The position numbers and the translations under genes are program-made. The notes beneath the pieces are model-generated. The model had not been told where the DNA came from. It did no database searches and was given only the letters and a program-made list of their open reading frames with translations. From Hydractinia symbiolongicarpus (Eukaryota > Cnidaria > Hydrozoa > Anthoathecata > Hydractiniidae), in contig NC_079878.1 of NCBI RefSeq assembly GCF_029227915.1, positions 12,152,001 through 12,216,000 on the forward strand: DNA of 64,000 bases. Direction: 5' to 3'. This document shows, piece after piece, positions 35,106 to 45,100 of this stretch. Numbering within the stretch: position 1 is the stretch's first letter; the number at the start of each line of letters is the position of its first letter.

Positions 35106-36489
35106 TTCGTATCAGTTACTATTATTTTCAGGAATAACATCCTTTTGATATTTTAACTTAAATATTGCACAAAACAAAGTTTTGTGAAAGTCCCTTACCT
35201 GTGTCATCTTCTTCCAATATTTGCGTTTGCAGCATTCTGGCCTTCGCAATATTTTTAATTTAGGAATTTACCATGTGTCTCAGGTCCCTGGATCCCGGGG
35301 CCCACTTTTCCCGTATGCCTATATTTTTAAAACAAGCTAAAAAAAATATTTTTTTCCAACAAGAAAGTTCAAGTCAAAATAACATTACATACAAGATACG
35401 TTTTTCTACATTTAAAATTAGATGCCTTATTTCATACAATCTTGGAATGAAAAAGGGAAGCTTTTGTATAGAAAATTTTTTCTTTCGGTCTGCTTAGCTT
35501 GCAGAATATGTTGAGACATAATAGTTCTCGGGTACAACTAATCCTGTCTTAAAATTATTTCGATCTGAATAATCGCCTTTACTGTGTGATAAGACGGAAG
35601 AACTGAGGCGAACCGTAAACTGTTAACATATTTTAAATAATTTCATTTCATTTTTAAATTCTTTTTTTTAACTTCGTTTCCGCTATTTACAGAGTTAAGT
35701 TGTTTTGACGGGGCAATTCCTGAAATATTTCTTTCATTCTTTATGTACTGTCGATATAATAGATAAAGAAATTGGTATTTTTAGAACATTTATAAACAAA
35801 CAAATTGTGAGATACCTCCCAATAAAAGACAGCTTTGTTTGATAATACAACGTGCAATATAACATGAACAAAAATTACTTACTTAAATAGGGTGTTTACC
35901 TAAGGTTTTTATAACGCCAGCCCTAAGTGGCTTAATTTAGGCCAGCGTGATAAATGAGGGAATAATTGAAATTTTTCAATGTACCCAATTATCCTATATC
36001 ATCTTCAACTTATGCTGGTCATTTCAAACCGTGTACAGTAAAAAAATGGGTCGGCAATCTCTGGTATTTAACCCGGAGTCTTTAAATTGTGTAGTCAGAT
36101 TTCAAAATAAAACAATATTGCATAATTTTGCATAAATATTGCAATGGTGGCATAGAATAAAAGATAGAAAAGAAAAAACAAAACCATGACCACAGGGTGT
36201 CCATTCAATGACCCACCATATATGACGTTTCTTCTTTGCCCATACCCTCTGGTAATGCAATCTAATCTTCCTAGGTGCAACGTACTACAAAGCTTAGCTG
36301 ACGTCATCCCCATTTTTGATTAATTTTAAGCATTCTGGCGTGTATGAACGTAAACAATTATTCAGAGGTTATTTTGACATGTTTAACAATTTTCTAATTG
36401 CTACATTTTTTATTGTTTTTGTTTAGAACTTATGCGACTTCAAAAAAAACCAACTCAAACAAACAAAATAACTTCAAGACACTCTTCCC

Positions 36490-36530
36490 GACGCCGAAAC
36501 TTTGATTGTTGTTTTTTTTATTGTGACGTT
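36490..36530 (+). promoter_or_regulatory. Conserved upstream module of the first DAN-type gene
   Basis: CGACGCCGAAACTTTG at 36490-36505 is followed 18 bases later by a CRE-like TGACGTT (36524-36530), about 240-280 bases before the ATG. The paralogue has the same pair at nearly the same distance (42180-42141). Confidence 0.55.
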
Positions 36531-36684
36531 AAGTGTTAACGTTCGGATTATCATTGCTAAAAGTCATTGTTGATTCAAAAACAAAACAAAGAAAAACAGA
36601 ATAGCGAGAATTTTACTACAAACAGAAGAATAATACATTGGGCTGTCTGTTGCAAGATATATTGACACTACCCCAGACTCCAAC

Positions 36685-36696
36685 TTTATATAAAGG
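36685..36696 (+). promoter_or_regulatory. TATA box of the first DAN-type gene
   Basis: TTTATATAAAGG lies 71 bases before the ATG, so transcription should start near 36715-36720 with a short 5' leader. Confidence 0.65.
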
Positions 36697-36766
36697 CAAC
36701 TGTTCCACAGAATCTGAATATTACAAACACTAAACTTGAGAAGAACGTTAAAAAAGAACACTTAAG

Positions 36767-37270
36767 ATGGAAATGGATATAGGAGTGTTGGTACTGGTAG
36801 CCGTAGCAACGTTATTATCAACGGTTGATGCTGAAAGCAATGACGTATACAGATACAGAAAAAACTTTTTCATTGGGAACCGAACATTTTCTGTTAACTA
36901 TGTTGGGAGTGTCTTGCTACATCGAGATTGCAGCGGAATTCCTTACACGCATATAGTGCGACAAAGAGGCTGCTTTCCAGTGTATGTCAAAAACAATTTA
37001 TGTGGCGGTTTATGCAAGTCAATGACTGTACCGAAACAAAATCAACTTTCAAGATATTCTGATAACGTAATTTCAACATGTGTTGCATGTGGACCTGAAA
37101 AGTTAGTAAGGAAAGAAGTTCATATGTTGTGCAAGAGAAAACACCGGTCAGGTATAAACAAAAGCAAGTTTCGAGTGGTAAAAAGAGTTGTGAAAGTAAT
37201 TAAAACTTGTTCATGCCAAAAGTATAAATGCTCAAATTACTTGAACGAACATGGAAACCTACGACGGTAA
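36767..37270 (+). CDS. Secreted DAN-domain cystine-knot protein, 167 aa, copy 1
   Basis: Single-exon ORF. An N-terminal hydrophobic segment (about 1-22, cleavage probably after VDA) predicts secretion. Ten cysteines follow at 55, 69, 79, 83, 105, 108, 122, 148, 150 and 155. The pattern C-x13-C-x9-C-GGLC-KS-x3-P ... CVAC-P ... C ... VVKVIKTCSC fits the DAN/CTCK domain of gremlin, cerberus, DAN and bursicon; the NNLCGGLCKSMTVP stretch is diagnostic. One N-glycosylation site, NRT at 38-40. In other animals such proteins bind BMPs or act as hormones; which applies here cannot be read from sequence. The ATG is supported by the TATA box 71 bases upstream. The basic HRSGINKSKFRVVKR region may bind heparan sulfate (inference). 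Its paralogue faces it at 41414-41920. Confidence 0.88.
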   Translation: MEMDIGVLVLVAVATLLSTVDAESNDVYRYRKNFFIGNRTFSVNYVGSVLLHRDCSGIPYTHIVRQRGCFPVYVKNNLCGGLCKSMTVPKQNQLSRYSDNVISTCVACGPEKLVRKEVHMLCKRKHRSGINKSKFRVVKRVVKVIKTCSCQKYKCSNYLNEHGNLRR

Positions 37271-37312
37271 TCGTGGTAGAAATTTAGAATTGTGTGTTTT
37301 AACATGAGAGTA

Positions 37313-37387
37313 TATTGTTACGCCTTCTTGGCGAAAATCTATTGTTACGCCTTCTTGGCGAAAATCTATTGTTACGCCTTCTTGCTG
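37313..37387 (+). repeat. Three 27-bp tandem units, each with a small hairpin
   Basis: Units of attgttacgccttcttggcg followed by aaaatct begin 42 bases past the DAN copy 1 stop, so probably in its 3' UTR. CGCC-ttctt-GGCG can fold in the first two; the third has diverged. Confidence 0.9.
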
Positions 37388-39315
37388 AGAACGTTGTTTA
37401 ACTTTTATCACCTTTTTGATGAAGGAATTGAATTTCTAGTGAAATATTATCTCATCTGAAAAAATTATTAGCGATTTTATTTCGAATGCGTGCGAATGCG
37501 TCAATAGTCACCATGACTATTGACTATAGGATCCGCATTTGTTAGTATTTCTAGAGACCTCACAAAATACAATGTTTTTGAGCTAAAGTTATACCAAATA
37601 TCTTCTTTAATAACCGTGAATTTTCCTACTGAAAACGCCATTATAAACTCGCGATATAATCATAGTAATAACCCCCGTCATAATAAAATTCATCACGTCG
37701 TGCTACCAGCTAGGCAAGGATCTATGAAATACCGATGCATAAAATATGTACAATGGGCGACCTCCCATAGAAGGCTCCATAGCCTAACGGCTTGTGTGAT
37801 ATACTTTACGCTGGCTTCATATTTTTTAATAAAATCAATACATACATATAGATTAGATATATTTACTTTTTTTGGAATCATAATGTGGGGGGAAGTAGCC
37901 ACAGGGAGAAGTTTAGAAAACTAATATTAATTCAGAAGCACATTATTAGAAAATGTATAAACACTCAACACTAAAATGATAAAAAAATTTTCAAAGGTCG
38001 ACGCATATATATGTCCACCTTCTTGTTTTTAATCACGATGGCATAGTTATGCTACAATCATTTAATAACAAAGCAGTATAAACGTTTTTTTTATCTAATA
38101 ATACACTGACTGGTGAATGTTGCAGTTAGGTCGTAATCAAGGACATATATACAGAGCTGTTTTTTAATTTAATTAATGAAAGGGATAGAATTTATAATTC
38201 AGTAATAAATCCTTTTTGTGATTTTTATATCTCGTTTTTAAACATATAACGAAATTTAGCATAATTAAAGATCTCCACATGGAAAACAGAGTATAATTAA
38301 AACCAGAGCTGTTCTACCAAGACATGGTTTTACTTCAAAGTCAAGATGCTTTTTCTACTTCCTGGATAAACGACAAATTTAAACGAAACCTTATGTTTAA
38401 TCCTTTCACGTGTTTCCGATGCGACAAGATTAGATTTTAAAGGAATTTTTATTATTTGATCTATTTTTTCTCCAGCTTACTTGTATCAGGCTTGCACTAG
38501 GGTTTTCCTGAAAATGCATCCAGTCCTGAAAAATAAGTTGGAGGAATTATTAAAGTACTGTTGGTGCATAAAATAATATTGCTTCTTCCTGACTTGTTCA
38601 AAATATCCCTTCAAGTTTACCTAACTAATTATTATAGAAAGATATTTTAATGTTGACATGACCTTCAAAGAAGCGAAATGAAGAAGTAACTAAATAATTT
38701 AATGTCCACAAAAATAGATTACTTGCTAATTTTTGCAAAACTTAAAAAGTTTGCGGGTTTTTTTGCACAAGCGGCATTTGTGTAGGTAGAAAATATAAAC
38801 AATAGAGCACAGTAATCAAAGAAATCCATCCTCCAATAATGAAAGATTTGCTTTAAATTGGTGAATTTTTTTAAGAAGAATTAGAAAAATATAGTTTAAT
38901 TCGTGTCTTTCTTGGATCTTATGCTTCCCGAAATATCTTTAATCTTTATTAGTAGCCATTTTATTCTGTGTGAATCCAGCTCTCTTACCTACACAAAAAA
39001 CCTTTGTTCTCAACCCTCTTTTTGTTCTCAAAAACAACCCTCTGTACGCGAAGAGTGGTTTATATAAAGCACTCAATTATCTGTCGTATCAGTGACCTTA
39101 AAAAACAAAGACGGCAGCCTCTACGCTAGTAATTTTATTTATTTTTAAAACGCATGTGCAAATCAGGGTGACCCCTAAAACAAAGTTACCGTTCTCCCTT
39201 CGACTCGAAAAGGGTTATTTTCAGGTTGTAGGAAGAATGTCGAATATTTTAAAGATGTAAAAATGTTACATAGAAATACTACTGATAAAACACGCAAAGA
39301 AGCGAATATAATTTT

Positions 39316-39570
39316 TCATTCTAAATCTAGTGTGTTCAACGACTTATTGTTAGTTTTTTCGTCAGTTAATATTTTTCGCAATTTTAACATTTCACGTTGT
39401 CGCTTTCGTTTAATTTTCGTGTAATGAATTTTTGGCGCGCTTTTTATATGACATGTTTTCATAAAATAGTAATAGTTTTCTATATCAACCGTAATAATAG
39501 TAGGAAAAGCGGTTCGTAGGCCAGCGTTTTTATCAGAATTTTCGGACTGCAAAATCTTGTGACCATACAA
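39316..39570 (-). CDS. Unidentified small ORF or terminal exon, 85 aa
   Basis: From the ATG at 39570 the frame reads MLYGHKILQSENSDKN onward to a basic, probably helical stretch (KIKRKRQREMLKLRKIL) and an end at NTLDLE. An acceptor-like attttgcag lies just inside the frame, so this could instead be a last exon starting at SENSDKN. I do not recognise it. The composition is more protein-like than neighbouring frames, but the support is weak. Confidence 0.25.
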   Translation of the reverse strand: MYGHKILQSENSDKNAGLRTAFPTIITVDIENYYYFMKTCHIKSAPKIHYTKIKRKRQREMLKLRKILTDEKTNNKSLNTLDLE

Positions 39571-39817
39571 CATTAACAAGGTGGTATAAAACACTTGGTG
39601 TAAAAAAAGGAACAGTTGGTCAGGAAATGAAAATCAATTTGGTGCCAAATTTTCTCGTTATACAAGGTCTTTTTCATCACTCTATAGGGGGTTAGCACTT
39701 TTCTATGCTTTTCCTGAAAAACCCTGATCCGTACAGGGCTAAACTATTCTTTAAATTAATTTCAGAAATAATTTTTTTAATACTCGGAATAACGTTCAAA
39801 ATTCCCCAGAGCACACA

Positions 39818-39971
39818 TAGCACACACACGCAGTTTTACGGAACAGCGATTTTTCGGAACACAGATAAGCAATTTTGCGGAACACAAATAAGTAATTTTA
39901 CGGAACACACATAAGCAATTTTACGGAAGACACACACGCAATTTTGCGGAACATACATAAGCAATTTTACG
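39818..39971. repeat. Short tandem array, about 23-24-bp units
   Basis: Units of the type cataagcaattttacggaac, alternating cacacacgca with cacataagca, occur about six to seven times. Copies differ at a few positions. Confidence 0.9.
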
Positions 39972-41413
39972 TGAAAACGAGCTTTAATATAGCAAAAAGC
40001 AATAAATAAAAGTGTAAGTGTTTTAGCATCATGGTTATTATTCATACTTTATTCTTCAATCTTGGAACTTTAATTTTTAAAAACTCTATACTTATAAACA
40101 ATGTATTTTGGTTTGGTTACACTAAAAATTCTTTTCAGCATCCATTACTGCTCCAATTTTGGATATATCAGAACACGCAGGGTCGTCAACAATATTTATA
40201 AAAAATAAAATAAAAATAAACCCAAAATGCCTTAAAAACAATTTAGACTGGTTTAAATTTTCAAAAAAGAGGCGAAAAATATTAAATTTGGCATTATAGA
40301 AGGGGAAAAGTTAAAAATTTCCTCTGCCTGATCAAACACAACCATGTTTATTGTATCCTCAATAAAATATTGGCCGATACACTTTAATTTTGTTGACGGC
40401 TCTTAGCAAGTACTAAATGCACAAAAATATATTAGAACTTATCGCCTAATGGCAATCCTGCATTTAATGCTTCAATGTTATGTTGCACTACAGAGTTTAT
40501 GTTTTAAACGCGAAAAGTATGCATGTTTTTTTTTTTATTTTCATGTTCACCATGACTTTGTAATTGGTAGGAGTGTACATTTTGAATATACTTCGACCTC
40601 AGGAAGTATTGTCCTGGATATTACCAACATCTTTCTAATTATCCATGTTGTTGCGCCACGTCTTAAACGAAGTAGAATTTATTCGAAGTAGCTATGATGA
40701 AACCAAAAATTTTACTAATAACTTTGAATTATCATTTTTCTTATTTTTCTTGTTAAATCCTAGATCCGGGCTCAAGAAGGCGATTCACTTAGCTTCCTGA
40801 AGATATAATGTAAACCTTTGGAATATGATAAACAAAAATGTCTCAGGAAGTGGTGGAATCAACATGGCTACTTTATAAACCGAAAAGGTATATTTGTTTA
40901 GAGATGCTAAAAGTATTTATGTAATAAAAAACCATATTTATTTTTTGGAGAATAACCACAGAAGGGAGAAGGAGGTTTCTGTACATAAAAAACATTTGGT
41001 GAGTGTGCAATAAACAGTATAACTTCCTATAAGTTCAAAGACGCCATTTCTTGTACATTTTGACATCAGACGGAAGCACAGTCACTATCACTTTCTTCCA
41101 ATGCATTGGAAGTCAAAGGTTAAAAAACATTTTCTAAAAATAATATTTTTTTCTATTTATAACCGCGGATGTAAACTTAAGATGCTATATTAATAATTCC
41201 ATTTTAATTGTTATTTAAAAAAAAACTTTTCCTTTTGTTATTTTTTTCTGATTGGTTGCTAAGGGATACAATGCATGTTGTTTTTACATTTTTCTAAAGT
41301 TTATAAAATTTCAGTACTTCATTTGACTATGTGGAAGTCAATAATCTTTTGTTTTTAGGAATTGAGTTGCTTAGGTGATCTGGTTTGTATTAAGATAACT
41401 TGCAAAAATTTAT

Positions 41414-41920
41414 TTATCGACGAACATTTCCTACGTCTTTCCAAGATTTCGGACATTTATAATTTTGGCAAGCACAATTTTCCACAACTTTTACCATCTT
41501 CTTCTGCACTCGAAATTTACTAATTCTAGTATCCATTCGATTTTTTCGTTTGCACAGCATCCAGACGACTTTCTGAACTAATTTACCTGGACCACACGCG
41601 ACACATGTTGAAGTATCATTGTCCAAATATTTTGACTGTTTATTTTGTTTCGGTATGGCCACTGACTGGCACAAGCCACCACATAAATTATTTTTGATGT
41701 AGACAGGGAAGCAACCCTTCTCTCGAACAATATGTGTGTAAGGGATTGCACCACAATCTCTATTTAATAAGATATGTCCAATGTAGTTGACAGAATATGT
41801 CTGGTTACCAACGAAGAAATTATCTCTGTATCTGTATACTTCATTACTTTCTGAATCTCCTGCTAAAAGTAAGGTTACGTGAACCAATACTAGCACACAT
41901 TGAATCAAAGCCACCTTCAT
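41414..41920 (-). CDS. Secreted DAN-domain cystine-knot protein, 168 aa, copy 2
   Basis: Intronless paralogue of 36767-37270, inverted relative to it. Signal peptide about 1-21 (MKVALIQCVLVLVHVTLLLA, then GDSES). The cysteines at 56, 70, 80, 84, 106, 109, 123, 149, 151 and 156 are the same pattern shifted by one residue. Identity looks like roughly 60 per cent by eye, highest from YRYR through NNLCGG (IPYTHIVR and GCFPVY shared) and in TCVACGP. Sequons are NQT (39-41) and NDT (101-103); the second is absent from copy 1. A minus-strand AATAAA (41414-41409) directly overlaps the stop codon, so the 3' UTR could be very short. The same functional uncertainty as copy 1 applies. Confidence 0.88.
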   Translation of the reverse strand: MKVALIQCVLVLVHVTLLLAGDSESNEVYRYRDNFFVGNQTYSVNYIGHILLNRDCGAIPYTHIVREKGCFPVYIKNNLCGGLCQSVAIPKQNKQSKYLDNDTSTCVACGPGKLVQKVVWMLCKRKNRMDTRISKFRVQKKMVKVVENCACQNYKCPKSWKDVGNVRR

Positions 41921-42033
41921 ATTTTAAATGCACTTTTCCAATTCTTCAAAATCGCCGCAAATGGTAATACAAAATTCTTGATAAACTCTCACAACACGAA
42001 GTATAGACTTGTGCACTGTTATTTAAATTCCAC

Positions 42034-42043
42034 CTATATATGA
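42034..42043 (-). promoter_or_regulatory. TATA-like element of the second DAN-type gene
   Basis: TCATATATAG on the minus strand lies about 115 bases before the ATG. A second TATATAA-like run lies near 42110-42118. Confidence 0.4.
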
Positions 42044-42140
42044 TTCTCTGTTAAGCTGTTTACTCTTGCAAGGACAACCCCACAATTGCAATAACTCGAT
42101 GCTTTATTTTTTATATAAGAAAGGTTTCTATATATACATA

Positions 42141-42180
42141 TGACGTAACGAAGGGAGAAGAAAACAAAGCTTCGGCGTCG
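42141..42180 (-). promoter_or_regulatory. Conserved upstream module of the second DAN-type gene
   Basis: On the minus strand CGACGCCGAAGCTTTG (42180-42165) is followed 16 bases later by the CRE-like TTACGTCA (42148-42141), about 220-260 bases before the ATG. The first motif matches 15 of 16 bases in copy 1. Confidence 0.55.
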
Positions 42181-45100
42181 AATAAAGTGGCTTGCTTTGT
42201 TTGTTTACTTTTGGATTCCTTGGTGTCGCACGAGATCTAAATAATAAAAATCAAATATAACAGTTAATCATTGTCATTGTTGTTCATGTCATCACCTTTC
42301 ATCCTTCCATAGTACCCTAGTTACGGCTAATATGTATTGTTGTGTCGCTATAGAAGAGAATTGTCCAGCTCCTTTGTGATCAAGGTTGTTGAAATGGGAC
42401 AGGAAGTAACAAGATCACTACCATCTGATCAGAACTAGCATAAAAAACAGGACCGAAAAACAATTTTTACCATTAAAGTCGAAGATAAAGCAATCCAAGC
42501 AATAGGCGTTACATAAAAAAAAACGCATCGCTACTTTGAATTTGCTTTTACAGGCAATTATGGCTTCAGTAGGTTAACTGACCTTCTAATCGTTGGCGAC
42601 ATTTTGCGCGAAGTTTGTTGTGCTTAGTTGAATTTTCATTTCCTTCACTCTGAGATATATATTACGTATAATACATTTTATACTTTTCAAGAAAAATAAA
42701 TTAATCCCACAAAAATTAATAAGAAAATAATTGTTGTTGATGCTTGTAAATGCAAAACCCAGTATTAATTGATTGAATGAAGTTCCGTAACATATTCTTA
42801 ATATTTAGCTTTTGAAATTGTGGAAATGTTTATAATGAATGATCCTATAAGTTTGTTCCTTTGGTTTTTCGAACCAAATCTTTGACCTATAACAAACTTA
42901 TGCGTTTTTTTGTACACACGTTCTGATAAACACACGGTGTGATTATAAATGCAGCTCCAAGCATTATATGGTTTTTTACTCTAAAGAAGATAATTAATAA
43001 CTAAAAATATAAGATTTCGTGTTTCCCAATTAAAACTAATTACAAAATGTAATCAAATCAATGTTTGCATCATGCAAATGCTGACACCACTGGCCATTAA
43101 GAAGACTGGATCGAATAAAACTGATGATGCAACAAAGGCATCGCGAAAGGAAACCATGAATGTTATTTCCTGATAATTAGAGAGTATCTGCATATTGGGC
43201 CACTGTACTTTTGATTAATGTGCTTGTGAGATAGTTGTAAAGTTTCCAATGTCATGTTTCCTCACTTGGTACTTTGGAGGGTTGGAGGGGAATTGACGGA
43301 CGTAGGAAAGTGTTATTATCTCACCCAAAATCAATTGTTTTCGTTGTAACACTTCTAATATAGATTTTTAAAAAATCATCTCTTCCAAACTAATTATACA
43401 CTTGTCCCTGAAGTATTGTCAGCAATCATAAATTGAATCAATAAAAAAATGTTAAAAAATTAAAAAAAAATTTATTCAGCAAAAATAAAGACGCTCGCAT
43501 TGTTTCTTTGATGTGACTGTGCTATATTTCATATTTAAGACATTTGTCTTTATTGTATTCTATAGGGTTGGTGAAACTACCCTTCGCTCCTTTTGAAACA
43601 AGCTTGTTAGTAATACTAAAGAACCGACCCGAAAACCGTTTTAATTCTCAACACGTTTATCGTATGTAAACACGGACGGCCGACATATTGTTTTCTTTGG
43701 TTTTATTTCTTAAATGGCTTATTTAATAACTATTTTCAAAAGATTTAAAACCACGAATAAAATGCCATATTTTGTTTCACTACCTGGGAGTAGCAAGAGC
43801 ATAAACAGCAGTATTTGAATAACTTGCTTTCATGAAATGGATAGATTGGTTTACCTACCTTTTGTTAAGACATCGCAACCCCGTTTTGTCAAGTTATTTC
43901 GAACATATTATGACCGGGGGCTTATAGTACGTCGCAGGGAACAAAATGGCAGCAATAAATTTTAGCTTATTAGCAGCTTTTCCTGTGACGATATCTAAAC
44001 CTTATGGTACTTGCTGAATTTCACTATTTATCTATTAGACACCTGCATCCCAAAATTTTTGGTGCCATACCTCTTAGAGCCTTTGATATTGGCTATTGCT
44101 CGAAACTGCCCCTAAAAATTTCTATGAAATCCTTTTAATCAGGAAATTAGAGTAAATCTCGTAAGGATTATTTTTAGAAGTCGAATCCTTCTGTATGTTT
44201 TGGACACGTGATTAATGGGACTTTCTGATCTTTTCGGATTTCACCCAAAAATCGTGAAAAACAGAATCGGGCAATTTTTTAAAATTTTTGGGCGAACTAT
44301 GTAAAAACCGGAATATATGTTAAATAACTTTTAGAAAAGTTAAACAGGTTATAAAAATTTGCTTAAGCAGGTAGTGGTATTTTAACGAATTGAAAGCTTT
44401 CGGTGACGTCACAGAAAAAGTGCTGACATAAGCAAAAATTTATTGCTACCATTGTGCTTCATTTGTGACGTACTAGAAATGTGCCAAGTTCGAAGAAACC
44501 TGCACCAAATAGGGTCAAGTGTTAAAGCAAAACAGGTCAAACATTCCACAGCGCTACGAAATTACTGAATTTTAAACTCACATGCAGGCAGAACAGGCGT
44601 GAAATACCCAAAAAGTTGACAGCTATCCAGCATGATTTTTTAAAAAGCAACAAGAATTATCCAGCTAAAATGCAGTATATATGGTAAAAAAAAGTGCAAG
44701 TGCAGCACGAGTTTTATTTGAGTCGAAGTTGCGTTAAAGTTGTGGATATAATCCTGCCCTGCTCTTTTGCTAATCAAGGCTTACGCAGCCCTTACCAAAA
44801 CTTTCATTTCAGGTGCGAAATGAAAATACTATTTCCGATTCTTGTCTAGCCCTTATGGCGCATGTAAACTACAAACTCGATATAAAGAAACTTCATGTAC
44901 ACCATAGTCTATAGAAATAATCATCTATTTATATAGACTATGATGTAAACGCAACGAACTTTTATATTGGTTTTGAATCTAATTTCGGGGTATGTTAAGG
45001 TTACCTTAAATGCCTTGCACGTTTTCTTTAACGTTCCAAAAATCTTATAAATTTCCCGATTGATGCTGTTTATTGAAAAATCTTCCTTGTTAAATAAGTA

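Larger units (their letters stand above)
29834..36766. other. Gene-poor spacer between GST and the first DAN-type gene
   Basis: It starts with a CCCCTAC-rich low-complexity patch (about 29899-29960) and then holds scattered repeats, listed separately. A transcript-like patch at 31950-32090 has a donor-like cagtaagttt but no recognisable coding. No gene named. Confidence 0.5.
37388..41413. other. Spacer between the convergent DAN-type genes
   Basis: Mostly AT-rich. It contains a minus-strand ORF at 39316-39570 and the tandem repeat at 39818, listed separately. Nothing else supported. Confidence 0.5.

Noticed and set aside
37313-37387. CRISPR-like array
   Set aside because: The units are adjacent tandem copies without unique spacers, and the genome is eukaryotic.
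37520-37924. 134-codon plus-strand frame downstream of DAN copy 1
   Set aside because: The composition is random-looking, there is no domain and no promoter; most likely chance.
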